A DNA stretch of 64,000 nucleotides, from contig JAIQDT010010138.1 of assembly GCA_021521415.1 (NCBI GenBank), positions 1 to 64,000 of the forward strand. The letters are read 5' to 3'. This DNA comes from Bidens hawaiensis. Lineage: Eukaryota; Streptophyta; Magnoliopsida; Asterales; Asteraceae. The notes beneath the pieces were generated by a model. That model was not told where the DNA came from and made no database searches. It was given only the letters and a program-made list of their open reading frames with translations. Numbering within the stretch: position 1 is the stretch's first letter; each line of letters starts with the position of its first letter. The translations under genes and the position numbers were made by a program. This document shows positions 9,953 to 20,907 of this stretch, piece after piece.

Positions 9953-10835
9953 CGGTTTTAAACACATATAATGATATTTAATAAATAAAAATTTTTATAA
10001 ATATATTAATTAATTGGTACATTATGAAAACCAACCCATTAACTAATTATTTTTCCGAACCTTCGTTAAAGCCTTATATTTTCTTATAAATATGTATATT
10101 TGTTATAGTATGAATTATTAAATATTTTAACAAAGTTTTAATCTAAGATATATATTTAGAATTTAATTAACATATTAAACATATAATATCATTGTTAAGG
10201 ATTTTTAATAAAAGAGTTTTAGTTTAAATATACACAATTAAAATACATTTATAACATGTTAAAAATAATTATTTGTCTAAATATGTATTTTTATACATTG
10301 TTATTTATTATTAATTTTGAATTAAAGATAATCATTTTAAATATGTAATAAATGTGATCTATTTATTGTTGCAAATAACCGTTATTATCTGGATTCTCTA
10401 TTAGTCTATTCTTTGATTTGTCGTATTCTTCGTTTTTACACTTGTTAGGATTTGTCTTTGTTACGTCTCAACGAGCAAGTATATCATCATTCTTTCGCTT
10501 ACTTTTAATCTCGCTTAATTGCTAAGGTGAGTATCTCACTCCCTTCTTTTTAACTCATTTTTACTAGTTTTGGGGATATATGCGTAACTAGCTATTTTTA
10601 TATTGTATAGTATTCAAACCACAAAACGTTTATCCTTGTGTGTTTATCAGTATGCCTAACTTGCTATTTGCTTACTTGTTTACTTGAATCTCATTCGGAG
10701 AGGTTCAACATCATCTTATTATAGTATGATCATACGACTATCTTTGGCAATCGATGTCCATTTTTATGGCAATGGTTTAGTCCTTGCTTGGTAACTAATG
10801 TCCATTTATATGGAATTGGTTGAGCTCTTTCTTTA

Positions 10836-11344
10836 TGTTAGTACACGGTTTTGCGTCTCAAGTCTTTGTATCTATCGTTGATGTATTTGTCGTTTTATTA
10901 ATGTAATAAACAATTAAGTTATTATAGTGGTTCACTAAGGTATAGTCTAGTTCGCTAAGGATGTTTAGTGAACTAGATCTAAGTTATTATCCCTCCGCAT
11001 TCGTTAAGGGTGTTTAACGAATCAGGGTGATTCGTTAAGTTATTGTTATTTAAGTGTATGTAACGAAGTGGATACTAGTTCGTTATTGAATGTTAACGAA
11101 CTAGATCCATCTTCTATTTATAGTGGTTTAGTCCACAGTTTAATTTAAGCATTTGAGTTATATTATCGAACCTCTGCCCAAATACTCTCTCAAGCTTCAA
11201 TCTAGTATTAATATTATACACATACATACAATTAATATACACATATAACGTATAACATACAATCAAGAGTAATTATGAACTAGATCCGAATTAGGTTAAT
11301 TATATATCAGATCTGAAATCTGTATCGGATTAACGAGTTCAACA
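10836..11344 (+). repeat. 5' LTR of Copia C1
   Basis: It starts TGTTAGTACACGG, exactly where G LTR homology ends, and closes with TTCAACA two bases before the primer-binding site. It is about 509 bp long. The start resembles the C2 LTR (TGTTAGTACATAA). Three hairpins occupy its centre. Confidence 0.8.
10947..11104 (+). repeat. Three hairpins built on TTCGYTA in the C1 LTR
   Basis: CTAGTTCGCTAA (10947-10958) pairs with TTAGTGAACTAG (10965-10976), with one G-U pair if RNA. ATTCGTTAA (10999-11007) pairs with TTAACGAAT (11014-11022). CTAGTTCGTTA (11075-11085) pairs with TAACGAACTAG (11094-11104). Confidence 0.85.
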
Positions 11345-11346
11345 AG

Positions 11347-11358
11347 TGGTATCAGAGC
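11347..11358 (+). other. Primer-binding site of Copia C1
   Basis: TGGTATCAGAGC, complementary to initiator tRNA-Met, two bases after the LTR end. Confidence 0.9.
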
Positions 11359-12341
11359 TTTCAGTGCTCATTTACGCTTGATTTGGATGTTAATTGATGT
11401 TATTAGATGGATAATTGATAATGTTTGTGTTAAGTCTCTGTTTAGTTTGATTTTGGATCGAATTGATTGTTAATTGGATTGTTTGTATTGGATTTAAGTG
11501 TGTTAAGGTATTGGGATATTGTATTGAACTGGAATTGTGATTTGGTGTGCATTTGTGTGGTTATTGGATTGGATCTCGTTTAAGCCGAGAACAGGGGAAT
11601 GGTTTTGGTTAGATCGGATACGAGTTATTTGGTTATTGGTTACAGAACGAGTTGTATTGGATTCGCGTTGTGATTACGAGTATTTTGGTAGTTTGATTAA
11701 ATAATTTGGTTAAGAATTGATTAAGTATTACAGATTTGGTTTCTGGGTTTGTGTTCATACGATTTCCTGAAATCTGGAAAATATGAGTTTGAAGGTTTGA
11801 AGATTTGAAGATTCATTCTAATTTGTAAACCTTTTAGTGCAATTCGTTAACATTTTAGCTAATTCGTTAATAACATTAGCTAATTCATTAAGATTATCCT
11901 CAGATTCGTGAACCAATTCGCTAAGTATTCTAATCCGTGTCAACTAGTTCGTGTGACACGTGTCTTACCTCGGTAATTGTTTTATAACAAATTTTGCCAC
12001 ATGGCATTTGTTGTCAGAGGTTTGTTACAACGGTTGTAACTACCTAGTTCGCTACTAGTTGATTTGTTATCAACTGTAGCTGATTCGCTAAGCAAACTCT
12101 TAGTGATTCGTTAAAGAAATTAACCTGATTCGTTTGACCACTTAATTCGTTATTTGACTTAGTTCGTTAAATCAGTTCGTTAACTACTGTTCACAATTCG
12201 CTACTACTATTCACAGTTCGTTACTACTGTTTACAGTTCGTTACTACTGTTAACAGTTAGTTACCTTTACTGTTCACAATTCGTTAGTCTTAATTTTCAG
12301 TTTTAACCCCTAGAGTTTGAGAAAATTATTATTTTAGAAAC
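11359..12341 (+). repeat. C1 leader with dispersed TTCGTTA/TTCGCTA words
   Basis: The roughly 1-kb leader before gag has no ORF of note. From 11840 to 12290 I count nine TTCGTTA and four TTCGCTA copies. Toward the end they become a loose 20-bp tandem (GTTCGTTACTACTGTTCACA) with about four copies. The same core forms the hairpins in the LTR. Confidence 0.85.
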
Positions 12342-14255
12342 ATGGCTGGTATGTATGCTTTGGCTTCACAAAATCTTTTAATGCAACAAATGTTACAATT
12401 AAACACTGAGATTGGTTCACATTCGAAATGTCCACGTTTAATGAAATTCAGCGATTTTGCTAAATGGGAACCCCGTTTTCGTGCTCATTTGGGTTATGTT
12501 CATCCTGATTGCTCATATTTTTTGGATGAGGTGTACACTGTTCCTATGATTGGAGATGAGACAATCTGTTACACACCTAAAGCAATCTCTCAATACTCAC
12601 AAGAGAAGAAGAAAGCATTAGAAATTGAGACAAACGCTTATTCTACTCTTACCATGGTTTTACCTGAAAACATCTTTCACCAAGTGGGTGGCATAAAGAT
12701 CTGTGCCTCTTTATTCCAATATATTCGTATGAGAAGTATGGGAAATACAGCTGAGAGTAAGAAAGTAATGCTTAAGTTTCAATTTAGAAACTTTAACTTA
12801 CTAAAGGGTGAAACTGTTGAGGAGATGACAACAAGGTTTAATCACTTGATTGCTTAGATGGACAAAATGAATTTGGAAACTTCCGAGGTTGATAAGATTG
12901 ATACTGTTAAGAGTGCACTACCAAGTTCTTATTCTACGTTTCTAATGGTTCTGAAAGAGAATAACTATTTCACGAATGAAGACTTGACTACAACTGAATT
13001 CTTGCAAAAGATTGAAGCAAGAGAATACGATCTTAAATGTCAGAATTCTTCCAAGGAAAGTCAAGATCCTTCTTTCTATGGTGGTAGTATACCTCTAAGT
13101 TCAACTATTTCTCCAATCACTGCATTTCTTACACAGAATGCAAGTGAAAATGAAACAACCATCTATAGTGATCCAAGAGCATGTTTTTACACTGATGGTA
13201 ATTATGGATCACCTGGTGTTTCTGTTGGTTCTGGAAATTCATCTGCTACAAATCCATTTGCTCCACCACCAAGTGTAAACATGAAGGAAGCTGAACAAAA
13301 CTTTGCTTTTCTGACAGCCTTCATGTCTTCATATGAGAATTTGGTGAGTAGTAAGATAGCCACAAGTGATCTGACTGATGAAGATTATGATCAAATTGAT
13401 CCGGATGACTTAGAGAGCATGGACTTGAAGTGGAACATGGCTATGATTGTCTGTAAGGTTAAGAGATTCATGCAAAGGACTGGCAAAGATCTTCCTTCTT
13501 TGAACAAGAAATTGGGATTTGACAAGTTAAAGGTGAAATGTTACAATTGTCAAGAGTTCGGGCATTTTGCAAAAGAATGTGACAAGCCGAAAAAGGAGTA
13601 TACTGGTTCTTGTGGTCAAAATCAAAGTTCTTCTACACCACGAGGAAATGATGCTGAAAAGAAACCATCTACTTCTGGGTCTCAAGCAATGTTAGCTGAT
13701 GGAACCGATTGGTCACAAAGATTGTTGTGTAACGACAATCAAGCAAATTTGGTAATGTTCAAGACTAATGATGTGTTCCAAGATGCAAGCGGAAGTAAGC
13801 TATCGTCTGAAAATGACACTGAATCCGATTCTGATGATTCATGTGTTAATGTTCCAACCAAGTTTGCTTGCATGGCTAAGATCAATGAGGTTAGTCATTC
13901 TATCTCTCCTACTTCATCTGTTAAAGTAACTTGTGTTGAATGTGAGACTAACAAACCTAAGTTAGAGTCTTTGAAGAATCATAACGATAATTTACTGAAA
14001 GAGATTGCTTCACTCAAGGATACTTATCGACAATCTCTTGAATCTCAAATGAGATCTCGAGAGAAGATTGAAGCTTTGTCGGTAAGTAACCATGATCTTA
14101 AGGCTGATTTATCTTTTAAAATGACAATCAATGATCAAAAGTTTCAAGAAATCTTGAAACATAGATCAAAGATAACTGAACTTGAGAATGAGGTTCTCGA
14201 GTTAAAGAACAAATTGGTAAATTTAGAAATTCATCATTTTTTCTTAATGAAATAA
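12342..14255 (+). pseudogene. Copia C1 gag, main part
   Basis: The ATG at 12342 (MAGMYALASQN) opens a frame broken by a TAG at 12855-12857, at a place where Glu would be expected (HLIA stop MDKM). The next 465 codons are open. The UBN2/Copia gag fold is visible (KFSDFAKWEPRFRAHL, SMGNTAESKKVMLKFQFRNF, GETVEEMTTRFNHL). A CCHC zinc knuckle CYNCQEFGHFAKEC starts at 13539, and an acidic and coiled-coil tail follows to 14255. A frameshift near 14230 separates it from the rest, which C3 keeps in register (37352-37630). Gag packages the element RNA. This copy is dead. Confidence 0.85.
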
Positions 14256-15299
14256 TTGAAGTATCTGGTAAGCAATATGACTCAAAGAAAGGTATAGGTT
14301 TTGTTGAAATTCCACCTCCTTTTTAGAATGATTATAAACCAAATCCGTTTCCTAGAAAAGAAGAGGATTTGATTGAAAAAGAACCTGTGATTTCAAAAAA
14401 ATCTAAACCTGTTAAATCTGAAACTGTTAAAGCCCAATCTTCGACTCAAAAACCTCATATTGAAAGCACTAAAGTCTTTGTTGAAAATGTTGATAAAGTG
14501 ATTATTTAGGATGTGTTTGAACCCGAGGTAATACACAAAAACAAGAACATTCCAAGTTTTAATCACATTCTTTGTGAACCTCATGAATTTGAGGAAGCTG
14601 TGTATGGTTCATTCAAACCTCCTGTGAGAAAAGAAGACCATGTTAAGGTTAAACCGGTTAAGGCTAAGAAACCAGAAAAGCCTAAAGTTATTGATGAGGA
14701 TTTGATGCTCTTTATCAATCCTACTGTTTCATAGTTAACAACTGGTCGGGTGTTTAAGTTGAAAGGGATTGACACGATGTTCACTGAGAAAGACATTCCA
14801 ATTAGAATCATTAAACCGGAATTGATTGAAAGTGTTTTTCACAATGAAACCCTTAAGATTCAAGATCTTGAACGTCGGTATGCTCGGGCTAAAACATCAA
14901 TGACATCTGATCCTTTGACTAAAGAAAAACACGTTTTAAAACAAGCAAAGAAAGTTCAGTTTGTAAAATCAACTGGAACTGATACTTTGCAAAGTTTTTC
15001 TAATTGTTCTAATTTGGATTTTTATCTAAAGAAGAAGTCAGTGTCATCTGATGATTTAGCTAAAAGCTTTACCAAGACGGTGACTTATCATCCTTCTTTG
15101 TCATATGCTACTGTTAAACCTCAAAATGATCGTGTGGACATGCGAAGTTGCTTTCTTTGTGGTCAACAAGGTCACGTTGTGAGGAATTGTGGATAACAGA
15201 ATTTCAAAATCTTCATCCTTTTGTCAAGGACCATTCAAGACCGGTTCCTGTGATAAAGGAGATTCTGAAACGCCCTGTGTCATGTGACGATGATACACA
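14256..15299 (+). pseudogene. Copia C1 gag C-terminal extension, before insertion N
   Basis: After the frameshift the chain continues through NEIIEVSGK, IGFVEIPPPF and SFNHILCEPHEFEEAVYGSF, with stops near 14325, 14508 and 14734. It then runs through 14750-15196 to a second CCHC motif, CFLCGQQGHVVRNC, ending about 15193. The same PHEF/DFE-AVYGS block occurs in C3 (near 37815). A two-knuckle, coiled-coil Gag of this size is longer than the usual Copia Gag. The region stops at the ACACA duplication of N. Confidence 0.75.
15295..15299. other. Target-site duplication of N, left copy
   Basis: ACACA directly precedes the TGTTGGG end of N. The identical pentamer follows the other end at 23308-23312. 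Confidence 0.9.
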
Positions 15300-16137
15300 T
15301 GTTGGGTTTTATAAAGATTATCAAACTCCAAAATAACCATTTATTAAGGAAAACACAGTGGAAATAAAGTATTTAAATCTTGTTAACCATTACACATAAA
15401 CCCGTTTATGTAAAACCCAATGCCCGGATCCATATACGAATATGCATGCTATCAAAACACAACCATAGAGTGTTAACATATATACCTTCAAGTCTGCGGA
15501 TTTGAAGGAGATGAATGAGGTTGAACGGCTAGAATCCGAAAGAGGAATCCTCAAGTTTGTATACCCGACAAGCTCCAACAAACACCTAGGTTGCTAGGAT
15601 CCAAAACACTTGCAAGAAAACCCTTGTTCTTCTTCTTCTTCTTCTACTCGGTTCCGAATGGAGAGAAAAGAGAGAGAGAGCAATGTGTGTGTGAGAGAGT
15701 ATGGTTGTTTTTCTCCAAGAAAAGTGATCTCCCAATCAACAACCATGCATGCTTTGAAAGAATAAAAGGAGGAGAGAGAAGAGGGAGGAATTTTCCCACC
15801 CAAATTTCAAATCCACTTTTAATTACTTACATTTTATTTACTTATGATACTTACGTTATAAAACATATCATATGTAACATGCAATATGTTATTTAACCAA
15901 TTTAAATAACATCTCTCAAAATATAAATTATCCATATAATTTATTTAACACACAAATGCAAATATTTAGAAAACCATTTTCCAAATATTATAAGTGTTGA
16001 TAATCATTACTTAGATCATATCTAATAATAATTATCGTGGTGTTTGTCTAGCTTGTTATTGGGTATGACCCGACTTGGATCAATACGTACTAGCCACATC
16101 AACTCTAATATGTGTCTTGGGCAGATCGATTCCAACA
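15300..16137 (-). repeat. 3' LTR of N
   Basis: It runs on the minus strand from TGTTGGAATCGATCTG (16137) to AAAACCCAACA (15300). It contains a (TTC)n run near 15625 and an AG-rich stretch. Differences from the partner LTR are scattered substitutions plus small indels. Confidence 0.9.
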
Positions 16138-16929
16138 ATCTCCCACTTGCACAAGATGCATAGAAGATTGATGCAAATAGCAAATACCGCCTAACAACGG
16201 TTTACTATCCCTAATACGCATGACGAAGTGCCATTCAATAACATCATCCCCTTCAAGTCCCATACTTGAAAATTATTTAGGTGAAACTATCATTTATCCT
16301 TTTGCCACAAATGTCATGTAAAATCCAGAGACACAGAGTGATCATTCTCTGTCGATTTAACTTTTCAGGCCTTAGACATTTAACTCTCAACGAATAAGAG
16401 GGACAAATCCCCTATTGATTACATACGTCTCTCACAATCACCTTGTACTATACTTGAGCATAGCCTTATGTACTGACATATTTCAGAGCAGCGAAGAACT
16501 AAGTCAAAGTATAATAGTCATTGAATATCAAGACCCAATATGTATCTCAGGTCGGAGGATACCATGATGTTCGCCTTTACTCAAATTTACTTATGATCAC
16601 AAATCACAAGGATTCCATGCAGTAAAATTGAGGGCGGGTCAATCCAATATGTATCCCATAAATATCTATGAAACTTGGCAGCAAACCCTTTGCTATATTC
16701 ATACCTTATAAATATCAACCAATCCAAATTCATAATAGTCTTACTTTCATATTTGTTCCCACAAGTATGATTGACTACGGACATTTAGAATAATCTAATT
16801 ATTCACGGATTTAAACATGCTAAAATGGAACATAACTCAAAAGCATAATCATAAACCATAATCATATGAATGAGCCAAAATAACAATTGTTCCGATATCC
16901 AAATACAAAATAGATCAAATTCAATCACT
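16138..16929 (-). other. N polypurine tract and 3' non-coding region
   Basis: The minus-strand sequence AAGTGGGAGA (within 16138-16150) abuts the 3' LTR and is the polypurine tract. The other roughly 780 bp up to the end of RNase H is A+T-rich and shows no ORF or motif I can support. Confidence 0.7.
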
Positions 16930-17283
16930 AGAATATCGAAGTCCTAAGGCGCAAGTATGACCCTCATGCTCCGGCCTTTCAAGGAGCTTCGTGAGTGGAT
17001 CCGCAATGTCTTGATCAGTGTGAACTTTGCGAATACATATCTTTCCCTTTTCAACTTCATCCCTTATGTATTTGAATCTCCGCTCAATGTGCCTAGTCTT
17101 TTAATGTGCACGGGGTTCCTTGATTCGAGCAATCGCACCCTCGTTGTCACAAAAGATTTCTAGAGGGTCCTGAATGGTACGGACTACCCCTAGATCGGCA
17201 ATGAACTTCCTAATCCACGCAGCTTCTTGAGCTGCCAAGGAGGCGGCGATGTATTCTGATTCTGTGGTGGACAAGGCTACCAC
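16930..17283 (-). pseudogene. N RNase H, C-terminal half
   Basis: The minus strand gives VALSTTESEYIAASLAAQE, EIFCDNEGAIARIKEP and, after a TAA at about 17101, KTRHIERRFKYIRDEV and a TDQDIADPLTKLL tail. These are the standard closing blocks of Copia RNase H, with the active-site Glu (TESEY) and Asp (CDNEGA) present. Separation from the RT frame is by a TAG near 17302 where Trp would be expected (AVS stop KSAKQDV). Confidence 0.9.
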
Positions 17284-17301
17284 GTCTTGTTTTGCGCTCT
17301 T

Positions 17302-18438
17302 CTAAGAGACAGCACCACCATTTAGAACGAAGACATATCCTGATTGTGATCGAGAATCATCTCGATCAGTTTGGAAACTCGCATCAGTGTAACCCTTTAC
17401 AACGAGTTCCTCCTCACCAGAGCCATATATAAGAAACATATCCTTAGTCCTTCTAAGGTATTTCAATATGCTCTTAACCGCCATCCAATGGCTAGTTCTC
17501 GGATTTTGTTGGTACCTACTTGTCATGCTCAAAGCGCATGACACATCCGGTCTGGTGCAAATCATGGCATACATGATGGATCCTATAGCAGACGCATATG
17601 GGATTCCATTCATTTTGTCTTGCTCATCCTTTGAGCTTGGACATTGAGAGGCACTCAAAATTGTTCCTCTTTGAATAGGTACCAAACCTTTCTTAGAGTT
17701 TTCCATCTTGATCCTTTTCAAGATTTTGTCAATGTATGCACTTTGATTCAAACCTATCAACCGCCTTGATCTATCCCTATAGATCGTTATTCCCAGAATA
17801 TAGGTGGCCTCACCAAGATACTTGATGGAAAAACAACTTCCAATCCAGGCTTTTACACCTTCCAAGGTTGGAATGTCATTTCCAAATAGTAATATGTCAT
17901 CGACATATAATACCAGAAAGGTAATGATGCTCTCACTAGCTTTCTTATACACACAAGCTTCATCAGCGTTTTTGATGAATCCAAATTTCTTAACTTCATC
18001 ATCAAAACGGTGATTCCAACTTCTAGATGCTTGTTTCAATCCATAGATTGATTTCTTCAACTTGCATACTTTATTAGGATATTGTGGATCGACAAAACCT
18101 TCAGGCTGAACCATATAGACATCTTCTTCAAGGTGTCCATTTAGAAAAGCAGTTTTGACATCCATTTGCCATATTTCATAGTCATAATATGCGGTTATGG
18201 CAAACAATATCCTTATAGACTTTAACATCCCCACGGGCGAGAAAGTTTCATCATAATCAACCCCTTGAGTTTGAGTGAAACCCTTTGCTACAAGTCTAGC
18301 TTTATAAGTATCCAAGTTTCCATGCATATCAGTTTTCTTCTTGAAAACCCACTTACTTCCAACCAGTTTGAAATTAAGTGGTGGAGCAACCAGGTCCCAA
18401 ACTTGGTTGTCATGCATGGATTGAATCTCAACGCTCAT
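17302..18438 (-). pseudogene. N reverse transcriptase and start of RNase H
   Basis: This is a 378-codon open stretch holding the complete Copia RT (RVT_2). Blocks in order: WDLVAPP, GSKWVFKKKTD, YKARLVAKGFTQTQGVDY, FSPVGMLKSIRIL, QMDVKTAFLNGHL, KKSIYGLKQASRSWN, the catalytic YVDDILLFG (17896-17907), YLGEATYILGI and GSIMYAMICTRPDV. RNase H begins with VKGYTDASFQ and its first catalytic Asp. One departure from the usual pattern is SPVGMLKSIR, where VKL or VRL-type sequence is common. The enzyme would copy element RNA. Neighbouring frames are broken. Confidence 0.95.
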
Positions 18439-18809
18439 GGCTTACAGCCATTTATCACAATCAGATTGTGCAATTGCATCTCGGTATATGGTTGGTTCAT
18501 CAGAATATACCACATAGCATCCATCTATGAAAAATCCATATCTTTCAGGTGGAGTGCTAATTCAACCAGATTTGCGAACGTTTTGTGTGTTTTGATCAAC
18601 CATTTGATCATCATCAACAACCTCTTGTTGATCGCTAGTGTCAACCAAACGTGTATCGGCTTGTGGTTCTCGATCCTCCTCGAGTTCCATAGTTCTATCA
18701 GTTCCTTCCATAAGGAACCTTATTTCCAAGAACTTAGCCTTGTGAGCTATAAACCATTTATGCTCATTTGGATTGTAGAAGTAATATCCCATTGAATCTT
18801 CGGGATATC
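18439..18809 (-). pseudogene. N linker between integrase and RT
   Basis: The frame 18792-18562 (MGYYFYNPNEHKWFIAHKAKFLE) is the conserved integrase C-terminal region that precedes a variable acidic linker (DREPQADTRLVD, DDDQMVDQN). A frameshift at about 18800-18830 separates it from the integrase core, and a stop near 18560 from RT. Confidence 0.85.
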
Positions 18810-19475
18810 CTACAAAGATACACTTAGTGGAAAGGCTTTAAGTTTATCAGAGGTGTAGATCTTAACATAAGCCTCACATCCCCGTACCTTTAAATATGAT
18901 AATGATGGAACCTTTCCATGCCATATTTCAAAAGGTGTCCTTTCCACTTTCTTCGTTGGTGCCATATTTAAAATACGGGCAGCAGAGATCAGTGAGAAAC
19001 CCCAAAATGATAGAGGTAATGTGCTTCTAGCCATCATGGATCGAACCATATCCAATAGAGTTCGATTCCTCCTTTCAGACACACCATTATGTTGTGGTGT
19101 TCCGGGTGGAGTAAGTTGTGAGGCAATCTCACAACTCCTTAGATAATCTATAAACGCATCATTGAGGTATTCACCTCCTCTATCGGATCGAAGTACTTTG
19201 ATTGTTTTGTTGAGTTGATTTTGTACTTCATTTTGGAAGACTTTGAACATTTCAGAGGCTTCATTTTTGTGTCTTAACAAGAACACATACCCATTGCGAC
19301 TATAATCGTCGGTAAAGGTAATGAAGTATCTTTCACCATTCCTTGTTATTGTCCTAAAAGGACCACATACATCCGAATGTATGATACCTAATAAGTCTTT
19401 CGCCCATTCATTAGTTCCACTAAAGGGCTCCTTGGTCATCTTTCCCAATAAACAAGATTCGCACTCAAATGAATC
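18810..19475 (-). pseudogene. N integrase core
   Basis: The 212-codon frame holds the rve integrase core with a full DDE triad: Asp in IIHSDVCGPF, Asp in VLRSDRGGEYL, Glu in GVSERRNRTLLDMVRSMM. Upstream, ECESCLLGKMTK is the end of the HHCC zinc-binding region and is cut off by a stop near 19480. Integrase would insert the cDNA. The core residues survive although the frame is broken on both sides. Confidence 0.9.
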
Positions 19476-19824
19476 ATCATTTTATTTCAAAAGACCATTC
19501 TTTTGAAGTGTATGAATGCGATCCTTGTTTATGTGACCAAGGCGACAACCAAAGAAAAGTTTTACTCAAATCCAATTTGAGTCTTTTGGTGCTAGCTTGG
19601 TACAACGAGTTATCAATGGATGTATTATCATGAACCAATTCATAAATGCCATTAAACGGCATCGCTTTAAAATAAGAGACATCATTCATGAATACATAGA
19701 AACCATTGTTTACAAACTTGAAATCATAACCAAATTGTCTTAATACAGAAACAGAGATAATATTCCTAGTCAAACTAGGAGAATACAAAATGTTTTTCAA
19801 AAGAACTTCCAAATAATTTGGAAG
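19476..19824 (-). pseudogene. N pre-integrase (GAG_pre-integrs) region
   Basis: The frame 19812-19477 carries LKNILYSPSLTRNIISVSVLRQFGYDFKFVNNGFYVF, the region between protease and integrase in Copia pol. Near 19550 the frame shifts, so the expected HxxxGH zinc-binding part is only readable in another frame (GHINKDRI). Confidence 0.85.
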
Positions 19825-20088
19825 CTACAAAACATAATCTCCTCGGGCTTGGACGTCAACCTTTGCTCCATTGCCCATGGAGAGACTTATATCTCCTTTC
19901 TTGAAATCATTTCTTCTTTTGAACCCCTGCAATGAATTGCATATATGAGTTCCACATCGGGTATCCAATACCCATGTGTTAGAAGAAATAATATTAAGAT
20001 CAATATGGATCATGAAAGTTGTACCTGAGGTTTCCCCCACATCCCTCTTAGCTTTCAACTCCTTGAGATAGGTTGGACAATTTCTCAT
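19825..20088 (-). pseudogene. N protease with altered active site
   Basis: It continues from gag after a TAG that replaces the Trp expected after GH. The second half of the zinc knuckle (NCPTYLKE) and the protease core WVLDTRCGTHIC are visible. Retropepsins need DTG or DSG. Here the Gly is Arg, which should abolish activity. A stop follows RGDYVL. Confidence 0.9.
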
Positions 20089-20907
20089 CTAATGGCCTAC
20101 CTCCCCACAACCAAAGCACGGATCCTCAGTGCTAACCTTTAGCTTCTTTGGTTTGGGTTCCGCCTTTGCCTTTCCCTTGAATCCCTTCTTGACTTGCCCC
20201 TTACACACGGCAACCTTTGCTTTTGGTTCTGGGTGATGCCTCTTCTTCAAGCCACCCTCATTGATCGTGAGAACGGGTAAAACCTTTTTACCCATGTCGG
20301 CTTCGGCTGTCTTAAGTATTGCGTGAAACTCACCAATGCTTTTGTCCCATCCGTTCATGTTGTAGTTCATGATGAATGTCTCAAACCTTTTAGTTAGGCC
20401 GTTTAGGATCAAATCCGTGGCTAACTCTTTTGAGACGGGACAGTTAAGCCGATCAATGTGGCTTTTCATCTTAAGCACATAAGATGATACGGATTGGGTT
20501 TCTTCCATATGACATGCATGAAGTGCTCGAACTGTTTCGAAGCGCTCCACCCTAGCTTGAGTAAGGAACATTTCCTTAATTTGGGTGATCATGTCATACG
20601 CCCCATGATTCTCGAAATCCTTTTGGATCTCGGGAATCATTGTTCCCAACATGAGGCAAGAAACTTGCACCGAATCTTCGGTGTATTTCAGCCAATCCGC
20701 ATAGGCATCCAAGTTATTGACGTCGGGTTCATCGGGAATAGGATCGTCTAATATATAAGACTTTTTCTCTTGCTTGAGAACAATTCTCAAGTTTCGATAC
20801 CAGTCCATAAAGTTGTTAAAGTTCAGATGATCCTTATCTAGAATGGATCTAAGTGATAGATTATGCACATGAGGGATAATAGCATTCTGTGGATTGTTTG
20901 CGGCCAT
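20089..20907 (-). pseudogene. N gag
   Basis: This is 272 codons from the ATG at 20907 (MAANNPQNAIIP). UBN2-type Copia gag blocks: HLNFNNFMDWYRNLRIVL, AVWDMITQIK-like AYDMITQIKEMF, ERFETVRALHACHMEETQSVSSYVLKMKSHIDRL and LILNGLTKRFETFIMNYNMNG. A Lys/Pro-rich stretch follows, then the first half of a CCHC knuckle (CFGCGEVGH), ended by a TAG. The gag core itself is uninterrupted. Confidence 0.93.

Larger units (their letters stand above)
9852..10835 (+). repeat. Inverted segment of the G 3' LTR (LTR1)
   Basis: This matches the reverse complement of 33615-34640 in the other G LTR over its whole length, including the tRNA-like module and the block ATAACCGTTATTAT. It begins with TGGAAG, the reverse complement of the CTTCCA target copy of Gypsy A, and stops where Copia C1 begins. 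The G LTR portion at 28988-29795 supplies the adjacent part in opposite orientation, so this segment has been inverted relative to it. Confidence 0.85.

Noticed and set aside
15591..15896. 101-codon frame in the N LTR, repeated at 22770-23066
   Set aside because: It is LTR sequence with a (TTC)n run and AG-rich tract. Shared only because both LTRs share it.
18265..18795. 176-codon plus-strand frame across N integrase and RT
   Set aside because: Antisense to clear Copia pol blocks; no domain.
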